Source: Marivita sp. GX14005 (lineage in GTDB: Bacteria; Pseudomonadota; Alphaproteobacteria; Rhodobacterales; Rhodobacteraceae). Taken from it: a stretch of 64,000 bases of DNA. Of this stretch, positions 47,566 through 55,708 are shown piece after piece (the first letter of the stretch is position 1; each line of letters opens with the position of its first letter). The notes under the pieces were generated by a model, which worked only from the letters and a program-made list of their open reading frames with translations, did not search any database and was not told where the DNA came from. The position numbers and the translations under genes were made by a program. The stretch covers positions 310,001-374,000 of the forward strand of contig NZ_JAMCCQ010000001.1 in assembly GCF_023370775.1 (NCBI RefSeq), written 5' to 3'.

Positions 47566-48411
47566 TCACTCATGCCTGAGCGCGCCGGGTGTCCCGATAT
47601 TTATTTTGACCAAACCATCCCAGGCGGTGTGGTACCATAATAGCCCTCCAGCTTTGACCTGTTCCTCCACAAACCGGTAGTCTGGCCCGTCATCCAAATG
47701 GCGAGATACCGCAATCACCGATTTCGCACCTCTTGCCGAGAGCCGACGTAAATTCGTGCGCAGCTCTTCGCCCCCGTCGAAGAAATCGTTATCCAAGTTG
47801 GTAACAATCGGCGCGAAGTCCGCTACAAGTTTTTCAAGGGTCTTTACTGCGAAGCCGGCCATTGGAACCTGACCTTCGAGCAGCAACACGGCGTCAAAGA
47901 TGAAACGCCCATGGGTCAAAAGCCTATGGGGATCCTCCATGGAGCCAAGATCGAGGTCCAGCGGCAACAGGATTGTATGCGCCATCTCGGGTTCAGCTGG
48001 TATATTTCCCCGGAGCGAGGCGCGGCGATGGCTATTAGAAAGGCTTTGGAGACGGGGAATCGCTTCTTCTAACGGAGTTCTGGAAACGCCTTCCGGTGTG
48101 GCACCGTTTTCCATCACACCCGTGACCCACAATACATCAGACAGCTCGCAAAACGCCATTTTCGTCATCATGTTCAATGCCTGCTGGCTGTCTTGAGCGA
48201 CGGAATTTCGTGGGGCTTCTATGTCCTTAAGGGGGGCTGGCATGCTGCCTACAGATGAAGCGATCACGATGATGGGCAACCCAGTCGCAATTGCGGCCTC
48301 GCTGATGCCATCAAGGACGCCACACATACGTTCAGCACCACTTTCGACCGACCCGAGGTGCAATATGATCACCTTTGGGCGGCTCTTAACGGAATGAAAA
48401 TTCCTATCCAT
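47566..48411 (-). CDS. Unrecognised protein, partner of the right-end AAA+ ATPase
   Basis: A 281-residue soluble protein that I do not recognise. Alternating hydrophobic strands and helices (KVIILHLGSVESG, LPIIVIASSVGS, TILLPLDLDLGS, FDAVLLLEGQVP, AKSVIAVSRHLDDG) suggest a Rossmann or P-loop-like alpha/beta fold, but no Walker A is present. It starts 13 bases after the stop of the AAA+ gene, forming an operon with it. The 220 bases between this gene and the AAA_13 gene show no coding sequence. Confidence 0.65.
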   Translation of the reverse strand: MDRNFHSVKSRPKVIILHLGSVESGAERMCGVLDGISEAAIATGLPIIVIASSVGSMPAPLKDIEAPRNSVAQDSQQALNMMTKMAFCELSDVLWVTGVMENGATPEGVSRTPLEEAIPRLQSLSNSHRRASLRGNIPAEPEMAHTILLPLDLDLGSMEDPHRLLTHGRFIFDAVLLLEGQVPMAGFAVKTLEKLVADFAPIVTNLDNDFFDGGEELRTNLRRLSARGAKSVIAVSRHLDDGPDYRFVEEQVKAGGLLWYHTAWDGLVKINIGTPGALRHE

Positions 48412-48424
48412 GTCTTTCGACCTT

Positions 48425-49525
48425 TCAGTTCAGCATCGGTCGATGGGCCAAAGTCTCCGCCCTGTCCAACATCCGGCTGACCGTGCGCAGGCTCAATCGC
48501 GCGTTCGAGATGGCGCCGCAATCGAAGACGTCGACCAGTGCTACCAGCGCTGGTTCAGGGAAGCCGCGTCGCGTTCCTTCCGCGATCGCGAAGTGCCGAA
48601 GTTGCTCCGGCGTCAGGTCGGGCAGGTCCAGAACGACGCAGCGGCTTTGAAAGGGCTCGGGCAAGCCCTTTCGGCTGTTGGCCGTCAGGACGAAATTCAC
48701 CCAGGACATGTCCATGTGTATCTGAAAGAACGGGCATTGCCATTCGCAGGCTGTCATGCGTTCCAACAGGGGCAGTAAGGCATCGGTGAGCGTATGGCGT
48801 GAGCCTTTGTTCGAATAAACCTCGTCAGCCTTCTCGACCTCGTCCACGATCATCAGCGGCCCCGCGTGACGGTCCCGCAGCACGGTTTGCACCAGTTTGC
48901 CCGGCGATGCACTGCCCCAGCCCTTTTGCAAGCCAACAATGGAAAAGGCGGCAGGTTCTCCGGTGGCTTCGATCTTGGTCGTTGGGACATTCAGATGATG
49001 CGCCAATCGTCGGGCCCAGAAGCTCTTGCCGATCCCGGGTGAACCGACCAGCACCATGGGATTGAACCGAAGGCCTGGTAGTCCCTCACGCGCTGATGCG
49101 CGCAATCCGTGCCACACCTCTTCCGTCGCAGGGGCCATCCAAGGCATCTCGGCGTGAAGGGCTGCCGCGATCTCGTCGGCCTCGTGCTCGGTTGTGATCT
49201 TGGCGACCGGCAAGCCGCCGCGCAGGGGCGTCAGGCGGGCGCGGTGTTCTTCACTCAGGTGATACATACCCGTCTTGGAATGCGCGCGTTCGAGCAGACG
49301 CATGGCGCGGCGTTTGATGCGGCGGCGGTCAAACTCGTCGAGCAGGTCATAAGGGGCGACCAGATCTTCCTTTGTGATCTTCCCTGCCGCAAGGTCCGCC
49401 TCCTGCGCCTCTCGACGGAAATGCTTGAGGAACCTCTTCCACCGCTCCTCGATATCGCGGAGTTTGGCGATGTCGTCCATGAAGGTCAGGTTGTGAAACG
49501 GTATGGTCGTCGTGGCGCGGGTCAT
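48425..49525 (-). CDS. AAA+ ATPase (Lon-like ATPase core) at the right transposon end
   Basis: A 366-residue ATPase. The N-terminal 140 residues are helical and basic (RRRIKRRAMRLLERAHSK). Walker A GSPGIGKSF is at 161-169, Walker B LMIVDEVEKAD at 224-234, and FVLTANSRKGLPEPFQSRCVVLDLPDLTPEQL holds the sensor and arginine finger; the ATPase core resembles Lon-type AAA+ proteins but no protease domain follows. Being the outermost gene at the right end, it may belong to the transposon backbone (target choice or regulation) rather than to cargo; this is inference. Confidence 0.75.
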   Translation of the reverse strand: MTRATTTIPFHNLTFMDDIAKLRDIEERWKRFLKHFRREAQEADLAAGKITKEDLVAPYDLLDEFDRRRIKRRAMRLLERAHSKTGMYHLSEEHRARLTPLRGGLPVAKITTEHEADEIAAALHAEMPWMAPATEEVWHGLRASAREGLPGLRFNPMVLVGSPGIGKSFWARRLAHHLNVPTTKIEATGEPAAFSIVGLQKGWGSASPGKLVQTVLRDRHAGPLMIVDEVEKADEVYSNKGSRHTLTDALLPLLERMTACEWQCPFFQIHMDMSWVNFVLTANSRKGLPEPFQSRCVVLDLPDLTPEQLRHFAIAEGTRRGFPEPALVALVDVFDCGAISNARLSLRTVSRMLDRAETLAHRPMLN

Positions 49526-49759
49526 GGTGGAATCCTTTCAATGCGCGAAGACGTCTCCGCGCAGGTCGCCCAAGCCGAAATCAGTCGGGCGGTGAGATGT
49601 GAAAGGTTCCGGAACCCTGTAGAACTTTTAGGGAACATCCGTGACGCAGAGCAAGCCCTTGGCACAATGCTCGCACGGTACAGTCCGCTTAAAGACACCT
49701 CATACGTCGAATTCGGACAAGGCATTGAATACAAACGAAAACCACCGAAAGCAGTGCTC

Positions 49760-49778
49760 TCGGTGGTCATTTGATCTG
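49760..49778 (-). repeat. Right subterminal transposase-binding-type repeat
   Basis: On the minus strand this reads CAGATCAAATGACCACCGA, differing from the left copy (CAGATCAAATGGCCATCGA at 26382-26400) at only two positions. It lies 52 bases in from the right end. The rest of the stretch from 49526 to the right end has no convincing gene. Confidence 0.75.
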
Positions 49779-49801
49779 TGTCGAGAGGTCAAAAAACCTC
49801 A

Positions 49802-49830
49802 GGAATGGTCACGTTTTGCTATGTCAGACA
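49802..49830 (-). repeat. Right terminal inverted repeat
   Basis: 49802-49825 is the exact inverted copy of 26292-26315, followed by AGACA, so the element ends in ACA as the left end begins with TGT. Immediately beyond is the TGGCC duplication. Confidence 0.93.
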
Positions 49831-49835
49831 TGGCC
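49831..49835. repeat. Right copy of 5-bp target-site duplication
   Basis: TGGCC, identical to 26281-26285. It lies 20 bases beyond the 3' end of nrdJ, so the chromosomal gene is intact. Confidence 0.8.
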
Positions 49836-49855
49836 TCACACCCCGCCGCGAGGCT

Positions 49856-52150
49856 TCATCCGCATTTGCTGTGACCGCACGATCCGCAGGTCATGCAACC
49901 CTCGATCATCCGCATGTCATACTGGCCGCAGGCCGGACATGGCGCGCCGCGCGGATTGTCGAGATTGACGACCTGCGCCCGCGGGTCCGATTTCAGCCCC
50001 ATGCCCTCGCCCTCCAGGAACCCGATCGCGATCAGATGCTGCTCGATCACCCCGCCGATCGCAGCGAGGATCGATGGGATGTATTTGCCCTGAACCCAGG
50101 CGCCGCCGCGCGGATCGAACACCGCCTTGAGCTCCTCGACCACGAAAGACACATCCCCGCCGCGCCGGAACACCGCCGAGATCATCCGCGTCAAGGCCAC
50201 CGTCCAGGCGAAATGCTCCATGTTCTTCGAGTTGATGAACACCTCGAAAGGCCGCCGATGCCCGCCGACGATGATGTCATTGATCGTCAGATAGATCGCA
50301 TGTTCGCTGTCGGGCCATTTCAGCTTGTAGGTATTGCCCTCCAGCGTCTGCGGCCGGTCGAGCGGTTCGGACATGTAGATCACATCGCCATGCGGCTGCT
50401 GAGGCTCGCCGCCCGTCGCCGCCAGAACCTCGGGCGCCCCGCCCTCGGTCTTCTCTTCAGAAATACTCAATACCGATCCGGTGACGTCATTCGGACGGTA
50501 GGTGGTGCAGCCCTTGCAGCCGGTTTCGAACGCCTCCATGTAGACGTCCTTGAAGGCCTCGAAGGAGATGTCCTCCGGGCAGTTAATCGTCTTGGAAATC
50601 GACGAATCGACCCATTTTTGCGCCGCCGCCTGCATTTTCACATGCTCCAGCGGGGACAGGGTCTGAGCGTTCACGAAATGATCCGGCAGCGGGCGGTCGC
50701 CGAACATCTCGCGCCACATCTGCACCGCGTAATCGACAACCTCCTCCTCCGTTCTTGTGCCATCTTTCTGCAGCACCTTGCGGCTGTAGCTATAGGCGAA
50801 GACCGGCTCGATCCCCGACGACACGTTTCCGGCGTAAAGCGAAATGGTGCCCGTGGGCGCGATCGAGGTCAGCAGCGCGTTGCGGATGCCATGCTCGCGG
50901 ATCGCCTCGCGCACATCCTCGTCCATCCGCTGCATCATGCCCGAGGCGAGGAATTTCTCCGCATCGAAAAGCGGGAACGCCCCTTTTTCCTTCGCCAACT
51001 CGACCGACGCCAGGTAAGCGGCGCGGGCGATCGCGTGGAGCCAGCGCTCCGTCTGACGCGCCGCCTCGTCCGAACCGTAGCGCAGCCCTAACATCAAAAG
51101 CGCATCGGCAAGCCCCGTCACGCCCAGCCCGATCCGCCGCTTCGCCTGCGCCTCTCGCGCCTGCGCCTCGAGCGGGAAATTCGACGCATCGACCACGTTG
51201 TCCATCATCCGCACGCCCGTCGCCACCAGCTCGTCCAGCGCACCTGTATCGAGCGCTGCGGCGTCCTCGAACGGATCGGTCACCAGGCGGGCGAGGTTGA
51301 TCGACCCAAGCAGACACGCGCCATAGGGCGGCAGGGGCTGCTCGCCGCAGGGGTTGGTCGCCGCGATGGTTTCGCAATAGCTCAGGTTGTTCGCCTCGTT
51401 GATCCGGTCGATGAAGATCACCCCCGGCTCGGCATAGTCATAGGTCGCGCGCATGATGCGGTTCCACAAATCCCGCGCCTCGACCGTGCGATAGACCTTG
51501 CCGCCGAATTGCAAGTCCCACGACCCATCCGCCTTGACCGCCGCCATGAAATCGTCCGTCACCAGAACGCTGAGGTTGAACATGCGAAGCCGCGCGGCAT
51601 CGGCCTTGGCGGCGATGAAGGCCTCGATATCGGGATGATCGCAGCGCATCGTCGCCATCATGGCACCGCGTCGCGAGCCCGCCGACATTATCGTGCGGCA
51701 CATCGCGTCCCACACATCCATGAAGCTGAGCGGGCCGGACGCATCCGCCGCGACCCCGGTCACATCCGCGCCCTTGGGCCGGATGGTGCTGAAATCATAG
51801 CCGATCCCCCCGCCCTGCTGCATCGTCAACGCGGCTTCCTTGAGCATCTCGAAAATCCCGCCCATGCTGTCGGGGATCGTTCCCATCACGAAGCAGTTAA
51901 AGAGCGTCACCTTCCGCGCGGTGCCCGCCCCGGCGGTGATCCGGCCCGCGGGCAGGTATTTGAAATCCTCCAGCGCGGCGTAGAATTCCGCCTCCCAACG
52001 GGCAGGGTCGTCCTCCACGCTGGCCAATGAACGCGCGATGCGCCGCCAGGTGTCCTCGACCGTGTTGTCCACCACCGTCCCATCGGCCTTTTTCAGCCGG
52101 TATTTCATATCCCAGATCTGCTCGGCGATCGGCGCGGTGAAGCGGGTCAT
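49856..52150 (-). CDS. nrdJ: Adenosylcobalamin-dependent ribonucleotide reductase NrdJ
   Basis: A 764-residue class II reductase, making deoxyribonucleotides without oxygen dependence. Active-site features: TLFNCFVMGT, GGGIGYDFS, the radical Cys region NPCGEQPLPPYGACLLGSINLARL, and SIAPTGTISLYAGNVSSGIEP. The Cys-rich tail CPACGQYDMRMIEGCMTCGSCG provides redox cysteines for turnover. The start at 52150 (MTRFTAPIAEQIWDMKYRL) is 10 bases after AGGGA; the frame continues upstream without conservation. The transposon sits just beyond its stop. No NrdR box was seen upstream. Confidence 0.95.
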   Translation of the reverse strand: MTRFTAPIAEQIWDMKYRLKKADGTVVDNTVEDTWRRIARSLASVEDDPARWEAEFYAALEDFKYLPAGRITAGAGTARKVTLFNCFVMGTIPDSMGGIFEMLKEAALTMQQGGGIGYDFSTIRPKGADVTGVAADASGPLSFMDVWDAMCRTIMSAGSRRGAMMATMRCDHPDIEAFIAAKADAARLRMFNLSVLVTDDFMAAVKADGSWDLQFGGKVYRTVEARDLWNRIMRATYDYAEPGVIFIDRINEANNLSYCETIAATNPCGEQPLPPYGACLLGSINLARLVTDPFEDAAALDTGALDELVATGVRMMDNVVDASNFPLEAQAREAQAKRRIGLGVTGLADALLMLGLRYGSDEAARQTERWLHAIARAAYLASVELAKEKGAFPLFDAEKFLASGMMQRMDEDVREAIREHGIRNALLTSIAPTGTISLYAGNVSSGIEPVFAYSYSRKVLQKDGTRTEEEVVDYAVQMWREMFGDRPLPDHFVNAQTLSPLEHVKMQAAAQKWVDSSISKTINCPEDISFEAFKDVYMEAFETGCKGCTTYRPNDVTGSVLSISEEKTEGGAPEVLAATGGEPQQPHGDVIYMSEPLDRPQTLEGNTYKLKWPDSEHAIYLTINDIIVGGHRRPFEVFINSKNMEHFAWTVALTRMISAVFRRGGDVSFVVEELKAVFDPRGGAWVQGKYIPSILAAIGGVIEQHLIAIGFLEGEGMGLKSDPRAQVVNLDNPRGAPCPACGQYDMRMIEGCMTCGSCGHSKCG

Positions 52151-52261
52151 GTCTGCGATTCCCTGTCTGACGGCGGAGACCCAGACTAGCCCGGCACGGC
52201 GCGGCATGGAAGCACTTGCGCCGCCCGGCCCGGCGCTTATGTTCTGCGCAAAGGAAATCCG

Positions 52262-52693
52262 ATGCCCGATCATATCCACCTCATCAAGCTTTCCGTCGGC
52301 TCCGACAGTGTCGAGCAGATGGAGGATTGGCAGAAGAACCGCTCGCGCCAGCGGCGGGACGACTATTATTATCACCTGACCCGCATGTGGCCCAAACGCG
52401 AGGCCGAGATCGTGAATGGCGGGTCGATCTACTGGGTGATCAAGGGGGTGCTGCAGGCCCGCCAGCGGGTCATCCGGCTCGACGAGATGATCGGCGATGA
52501 CGGTATCCGCCGCTGCGCCATCGTGCTCGACCCCGAGATTGTTCGCACCGCCACCGCACCGAAACGCCCTTTCCAAGGCTGGCGCTATCTCAAGCCCGAA
52601 GACGCGCCGGTCGATCTCGGCAAGGCGCGCGCGAGTGACGATACGCTGCCGGCCGAGCTGGCCGGTGCCCTGGCGGAGATCGGCGTTCTCTGA
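52262..52693 (+). CDS. DUF1489 family protein
   Basis: A 143-residue protein of the alphaproteobacterial DUF1489 family, recognised by HLIKLSVGSDSVEQMEDWQ, the basic YYYHLTRMWPKR region, GGSIYWVIKGVLQARQRVI and KRPFQGWRYLKPEDAP. Function unknown; the fold may be nucleic-acid binding. It is divergent from nrdJ with 111 bases between them. Confidence 0.88.
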   Translation: MPDHIHLIKLSVGSDSVEQMEDWQKNRSRQRRDDYYYHLTRMWPKREAEIVNGGSIYWVIKGVLQARQRVIRLDEMIGDDGIRRCAIVLDPEIVRTATAPKRPFQGWRYLKPEDAPVDLGKARASDDTLPAELAGALAEIGVL

Positions 52694-52783
52694 ACCCGGC
52701 GCACAGGCCCTGCGCGGCAGCGCGCTGGCGCCCTGTCCCACATCCCCTAGATTAGAAATACCAATTTCCAAGGAGCGACGATC

Positions 52784-53647
52784 ATGGCCGATGCCTATAC
52801 ACCCCCGAAGGTCTGGACCTGGGACCAGGACAATGGCGGCCAGTTCGCCAGCACGAACCGCCCCATCGCCGGGCCGACCCATGACAAGGACTTGCCGGTC
52901 GGCGATCACCCGTTCCAGCTTTACAGCCTAGCGACCCCGAACGGGGTGAAGGTGAACATCATGTTCGAGGAGCTTCTCGAAGCCGGGCACAAGGGCGCGG
53001 AATACGACGCGTGGCTCATCCGCATCGGAGAGGGCGATCAGTTCGGCTCCGGCTTCGTGGAGGTGAACCCGAATTCCAAGATCCCCGCCCTTGTCGACCG
53101 CTCCGGGACGACGCCGGTGCGCGTGTTCGAATCCGGCGCGATCCTGATGCATCTGGCCGAAAAATTCGGCGCCTTCCTCGGCCCCGACGAAATCCGCCCC
53201 GAAATGCTAAGCTGGCTTTTCTGGCAAATGGGCAGCGCGCCCTATCTGGGCGGCGGTTTCGGGCATTTCTACGCCTACGCGCCGGAGAAAATGGAATACC
53301 CCATCAACCGTTTCGCGATGGAGGCGAAGCGGCAACTCGATGTGCTGAACCGCGCGCTTGCGGATCGAAAATTCATCACCGGCGATCACTACACCATCGC
53401 GGATATCGCGATCTGGCCCTGGTATGGCAATCTCGCGCTCGGGCGTCAGTATGATGCGGGCGAGTTCCTGTCGGTGCACGAATACGAACACGTCGTCCGC
53501 TGGGCCGAAATGCTCGATGCGCGACCCGCTGTGCAGCGCGGGCGCAAGGTCAACCGCACCTTCGGCGATCCGAGCGAGCAACTTCACGAACGCCACGATG
53601 CCTCTGATTTCGACACCAGAACGCAAGACAAGCTCGGCGGCAACTGA
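52784..53647 (+). CDS. yghU: Glutathione-dependent disulfide-bond oxidoreductase YghU
   Basis: A 287-residue glutathione transferase-fold enzyme of the nu class. The N-terminal extension is YTPPKVWTWDQDNGGQFASTNRPIAGPTHDKDLPVG; the thioredoxin-like domain has YSLATPNGVKVNIMFEELLEAG and the C-terminal helical domain holds GDHYTIADIAIWPWYG. In E. coli YghU reduces disulfides using two bound glutathiones. Preceded by AAGGAGCGACGATC with a good AGGAG site. Confidence 0.94.
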   Translation: MADAYTPPKVWTWDQDNGGQFASTNRPIAGPTHDKDLPVGDHPFQLYSLATPNGVKVNIMFEELLEAGHKGAEYDAWLIRIGEGDQFGSGFVEVNPNSKIPALVDRSGTTPVRVFESGAILMHLAEKFGAFLGPDEIRPEMLSWLFWQMGSAPYLGGGFGHFYAYAPEKMEYPINRFAMEAKRQLDVLNRALADRKFITGDHYTIADIAIWPWYGNLALGRQYDAGEFLSVHEYEHVVRWAEMLDARPAVQRGRKVNRTFGDPSEQLHERHDASDFDTRTQDKLGGN

Positions 53648-53689
53648 GCGCCGCTTGCCGCTTCGGGTCGGCGCGTTACCTTGCGCGGC

Positions 53690-55009
53690 ATGACACGGCC
53701 CACCGATCCACGATCCCGCCCCGTCCCGACGGGCCGCGCCGCCCGCGCCCTGCGCATGGGAGGGATGACGGGCGGGCTTCTGGGCTCGGCTGCGCTGTCC
53801 GGCGCGAAACAGCTGCTGAACGGCAAACGCCCGGCGCCGCGTGATCTGCTGCTCACGCCGGGCAACGCGCGGCGGCTGACCGCGCATCTGTCGCATATGC
53901 GCGGCGCAGCCATGAAATTCGGGCAACTCCTGTCTCTCGAAGCCGGCGACATGCTCACGCCCGAACTCGCCGCGATCTTAGCGCCGCTTCAGGCGCAGGC
54001 GCATATCATGCCGCCCAAACAGCTCAAGCGCGTGCTGAGCGACGCATGGGGCAACGATTTCACGCGCCGTTTCAAGCGGTTCGATCCCCGCCCCATCGCC
54101 GCCGCCTCGATCGGACAGGTTCACCGCGCGCAAACCCGCGACGGCCGCGATCTTGCGATCAAGGTGCAATATCCCGGCATTCGGGACAGCATCGACAGCG
54201 ATCTGCGCAACCTCGCCACCTTGCTCCGCGCGTCGAACCTTCTGCCGCGCGACATCCCGCTCGACTCGCTTTTTGAGGAAGCGCGGCAACAGCTTCATGA
54301 AGAAGCGGATTACGCGGCAGAGGCGAAAAACCTGTCCGAGTTTGGCACGCTTTTATCCGACGATCCGCATTTCACCGTCCCGCGGCTCGAAGCCGATCTA
54401 TCGGCCCCGAGCGTTCTGGTCATGGAGTTCATTCCCTCCGAGCTCATGAGCGCGTTGGAGCGCGCGGATCAGTCCACGCGCGATGCAATGGCCGAACGTC
54501 TGATCACGCTCTTCATGCGGGAGGTGTTCGAGTTCGGTTTCGTTCAATCCGATCCCAACTTCGCCAATTTCCGCTGGCAACCGGAGCGGGGCAAGATCGT
54601 CCTGCTCGATTTCGGCGCGGCCCGGCGGATACCGGACACGATTGCACGAAACGCCCACCACCTGCTGCGCAGCGCGCTTTCGGGAAACCTTGAAGAGATC
54701 GAAGACGCGCTCGAACATCTCGGGCTTCTGGACCCGGCGATGCCGCAGGACGCCCGCCGCGACATTCTCGCGCTGGTGGAGCTTGCAAACCCGCCGCTTC
54801 TTGACGCGAACGGGTTCGATTTCGGCCAAACCGCGCTCGTCGCCGAACTGCGGCAAAAAGGCATAGAAATCGGCCGCGACAGGCGGGTGCAGCACATCCC
54901 GCCCATCGACATGCTGTTCCTGCAACGCAAGGCGGCCGGGCTCTTCCTGCTGGCAACGCGGCTGGGCGCGAAGGTGGATTTGCGCGCGCTGTTCGAGCGC
55001 TACGCCTGA
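53690..55009 (+). CDS. ABC1/UbiB-family atypical kinase
   Basis: A 439-residue protein of the UbiB/AarF/ABC1 family. The signature KxGQ is MKFGQLLSLEAGD, followed by the Ala-rich loop AAASIGQVHRA, the LAIKVQYPGI lysine, the QSDPNFANFRW catalytic loop and LLDFGAARRI. Relatives act in ubiquinone synthesis or lipid handling and work as ATPases. The start at 53690 (MTRPTDPRSRPVPTG) is the first ATG; a TTG at 53681 is possible. Convergent with hisG, with only 6 bases between stops. The bona fide ubiB usually lies with ubiE, so the exact role is uncertain. Confidence 0.88.
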   Translation: MTRPTDPRSRPVPTGRAARALRMGGMTGGLLGSAALSGAKQLLNGKRPAPRDLLLTPGNARRLTAHLSHMRGAAMKFGQLLSLEAGDMLTPELAAILAPLQAQAHIMPPKQLKRVLSDAWGNDFTRRFKRFDPRPIAAASIGQVHRAQTRDGRDLAIKVQYPGIRDSIDSDLRNLATLLRASNLLPRDIPLDSLFEEARQQLHEEADYAAEAKNLSEFGTLLSDDPHFTVPRLEADLSAPSVLVMEFIPSELMSALERADQSTRDAMAERLITLFMREVFEFGFVQSDPNFANFRWQPERGKIVLLDFGAARRIPDTIARNAHHLLRSALSGNLEEIEDALEHLGLLDPAMPQDARRDILALVELANPPLLDANGFDFGQTALVAELRQKGIEIGRDRRVQHIPPIDMLFLQRKAAGLFLLATRLGAKVDLRALFERYA

Positions 55010-55015
55010 TGCGCG

Positions 55016-55708
55016 CTAAACGCCAAGCATGTGCGCCAAAAGCCGCAGCGTTTCGCGATCTGCGTCCGATTTCTCGGACCTACGGCTGAGGAACAGTGTC
55101 GCCTGGCTTTCCAGCACCGGAGGATCGCTGAGGATTTTCAGGTGATTGGCGCGCAAGGTCTCGCCCGTGGAGGTGATATCGGCAATCGCTTCGGCGGTGA
55201 GGTTCTTCACCGTGCCTTCAGTCGCCCCCTGGCTGTCCACAAGCTGATAATCGGCCACGCCACCGCGCCTGAGATAATCGCGCACGAGCCGGTGATATTT
55301 CGTCGCGATCCGCATCCGAAATCCGTGTCGCGCCCTGAACGCCGCCGCCGCGCCATCGAGATCATCGAGCGTGTCCACATCGACCCAACACTCCGGCACC
55401 GCGACGATCAGCGTGGCCTGACCGAAACCGAGCCCGGCGAGCGGCTTGACCTGCTGATCCCACTGGACCAGCTTTTCCTCGATGAGATCGTTGCCGGTCA
55501 CGCCAAGATGAATGCGCCCGGCGGCCAGCTCGCGTGGGATTTCCCCGGCCGAGAGCAGCACGAGATCGACATTCCCGATGCCTTCGACCGATCCGGCATA
55601 TTCGCGATCCGAGCCGGTGCGCGACAGGGCAATGCCACGCGCAGCGAACCAGTCGAACGTCTTTTCCATCAGCCGGCCCTTCGAGGGCACCCCCAGCTTG
55701 ACGCTCAT
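55016..55708 (-). CDS. hisG: ATP phosphoribosyltransferase, short form HisG
   Basis: A 230-residue enzyme that begins histidine synthesis by joining ATP and PRPP. LGVPSKGRLMEKTFDWFAARG is the N-terminus, and IATKYHRLVRDYL, VDSQGATEGTVKNLTAEAIADI and LKILSDPPVLESQATLFLSRR are family text. At 230 residues it lacks the long-form regulatory domain and so needs HisZ, encoded directly upstream with a 4-base overlap. Feedback control is expected through HisZ. Confidence 0.95.
   Translation of the reverse strand: MSVKLGVPSKGRLMEKTFDWFAARGIALSRTGSDREYAGSVEGIGNVDLVLLSAGEIPRELAAGRIHLGVTGNDLIEEKLVQWDQQVKPLAGLGFGQATLIVAVPECWVDVDTLDDLDGAAAAFRARHGFRMRIATKYHRLVRDYLRRGGVADYQLVDSQGATEGTVKNLTAEAIADITSTGETLRANHLKILSDPPVLESQATLFLSRRSEKSDADRETLRLLAHMLGV

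Larger units (their letters stand above)
26286..49830. mobile_element. 23.5-kb Tn7-like transposon carrying a restriction-modification/defence island
   Basis: Bounded by 24-bp perfect inverted repeats and a 5-bp TGGCC duplication. The left arm encodes TnsA-like, TniA, TniB and TniQ on the minus strand, a heteromeric transposase set. The cargo comprises a DUF4258-like protein, a pseudo-methylase, type I hsdM-hsdS-CBS/HEPN-hsdR, an MBL hydrolase with an HsdS-tail-like partner, an AAA_13 ATPase, an unknown protein and a AAA+ ATPase. Several cargo stretches (32.4-35 kb, 37.8-38.9 kb) are visibly richer in A+T than the host. The insertion lies between the dihaem cytochrome gene and the 3' end of nrdJ, disrupting neither. 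No resolvase gene was recognised. Confidence 0.92.

Noticed and set aside
49831-49856. Possibility that the transposon disrupted nrdJ
   Set aside because: The NrdJ reading frame ends with its usual Cys-rich tail and stop at 49856, 20 bases before the duplicated target.
49778-51091. A 437-codon open frame antisense to nrdJ and crossing the transposon end
   Set aside because: It crosses the transposon boundary and consists of antisense codons of nrdJ; no motif.
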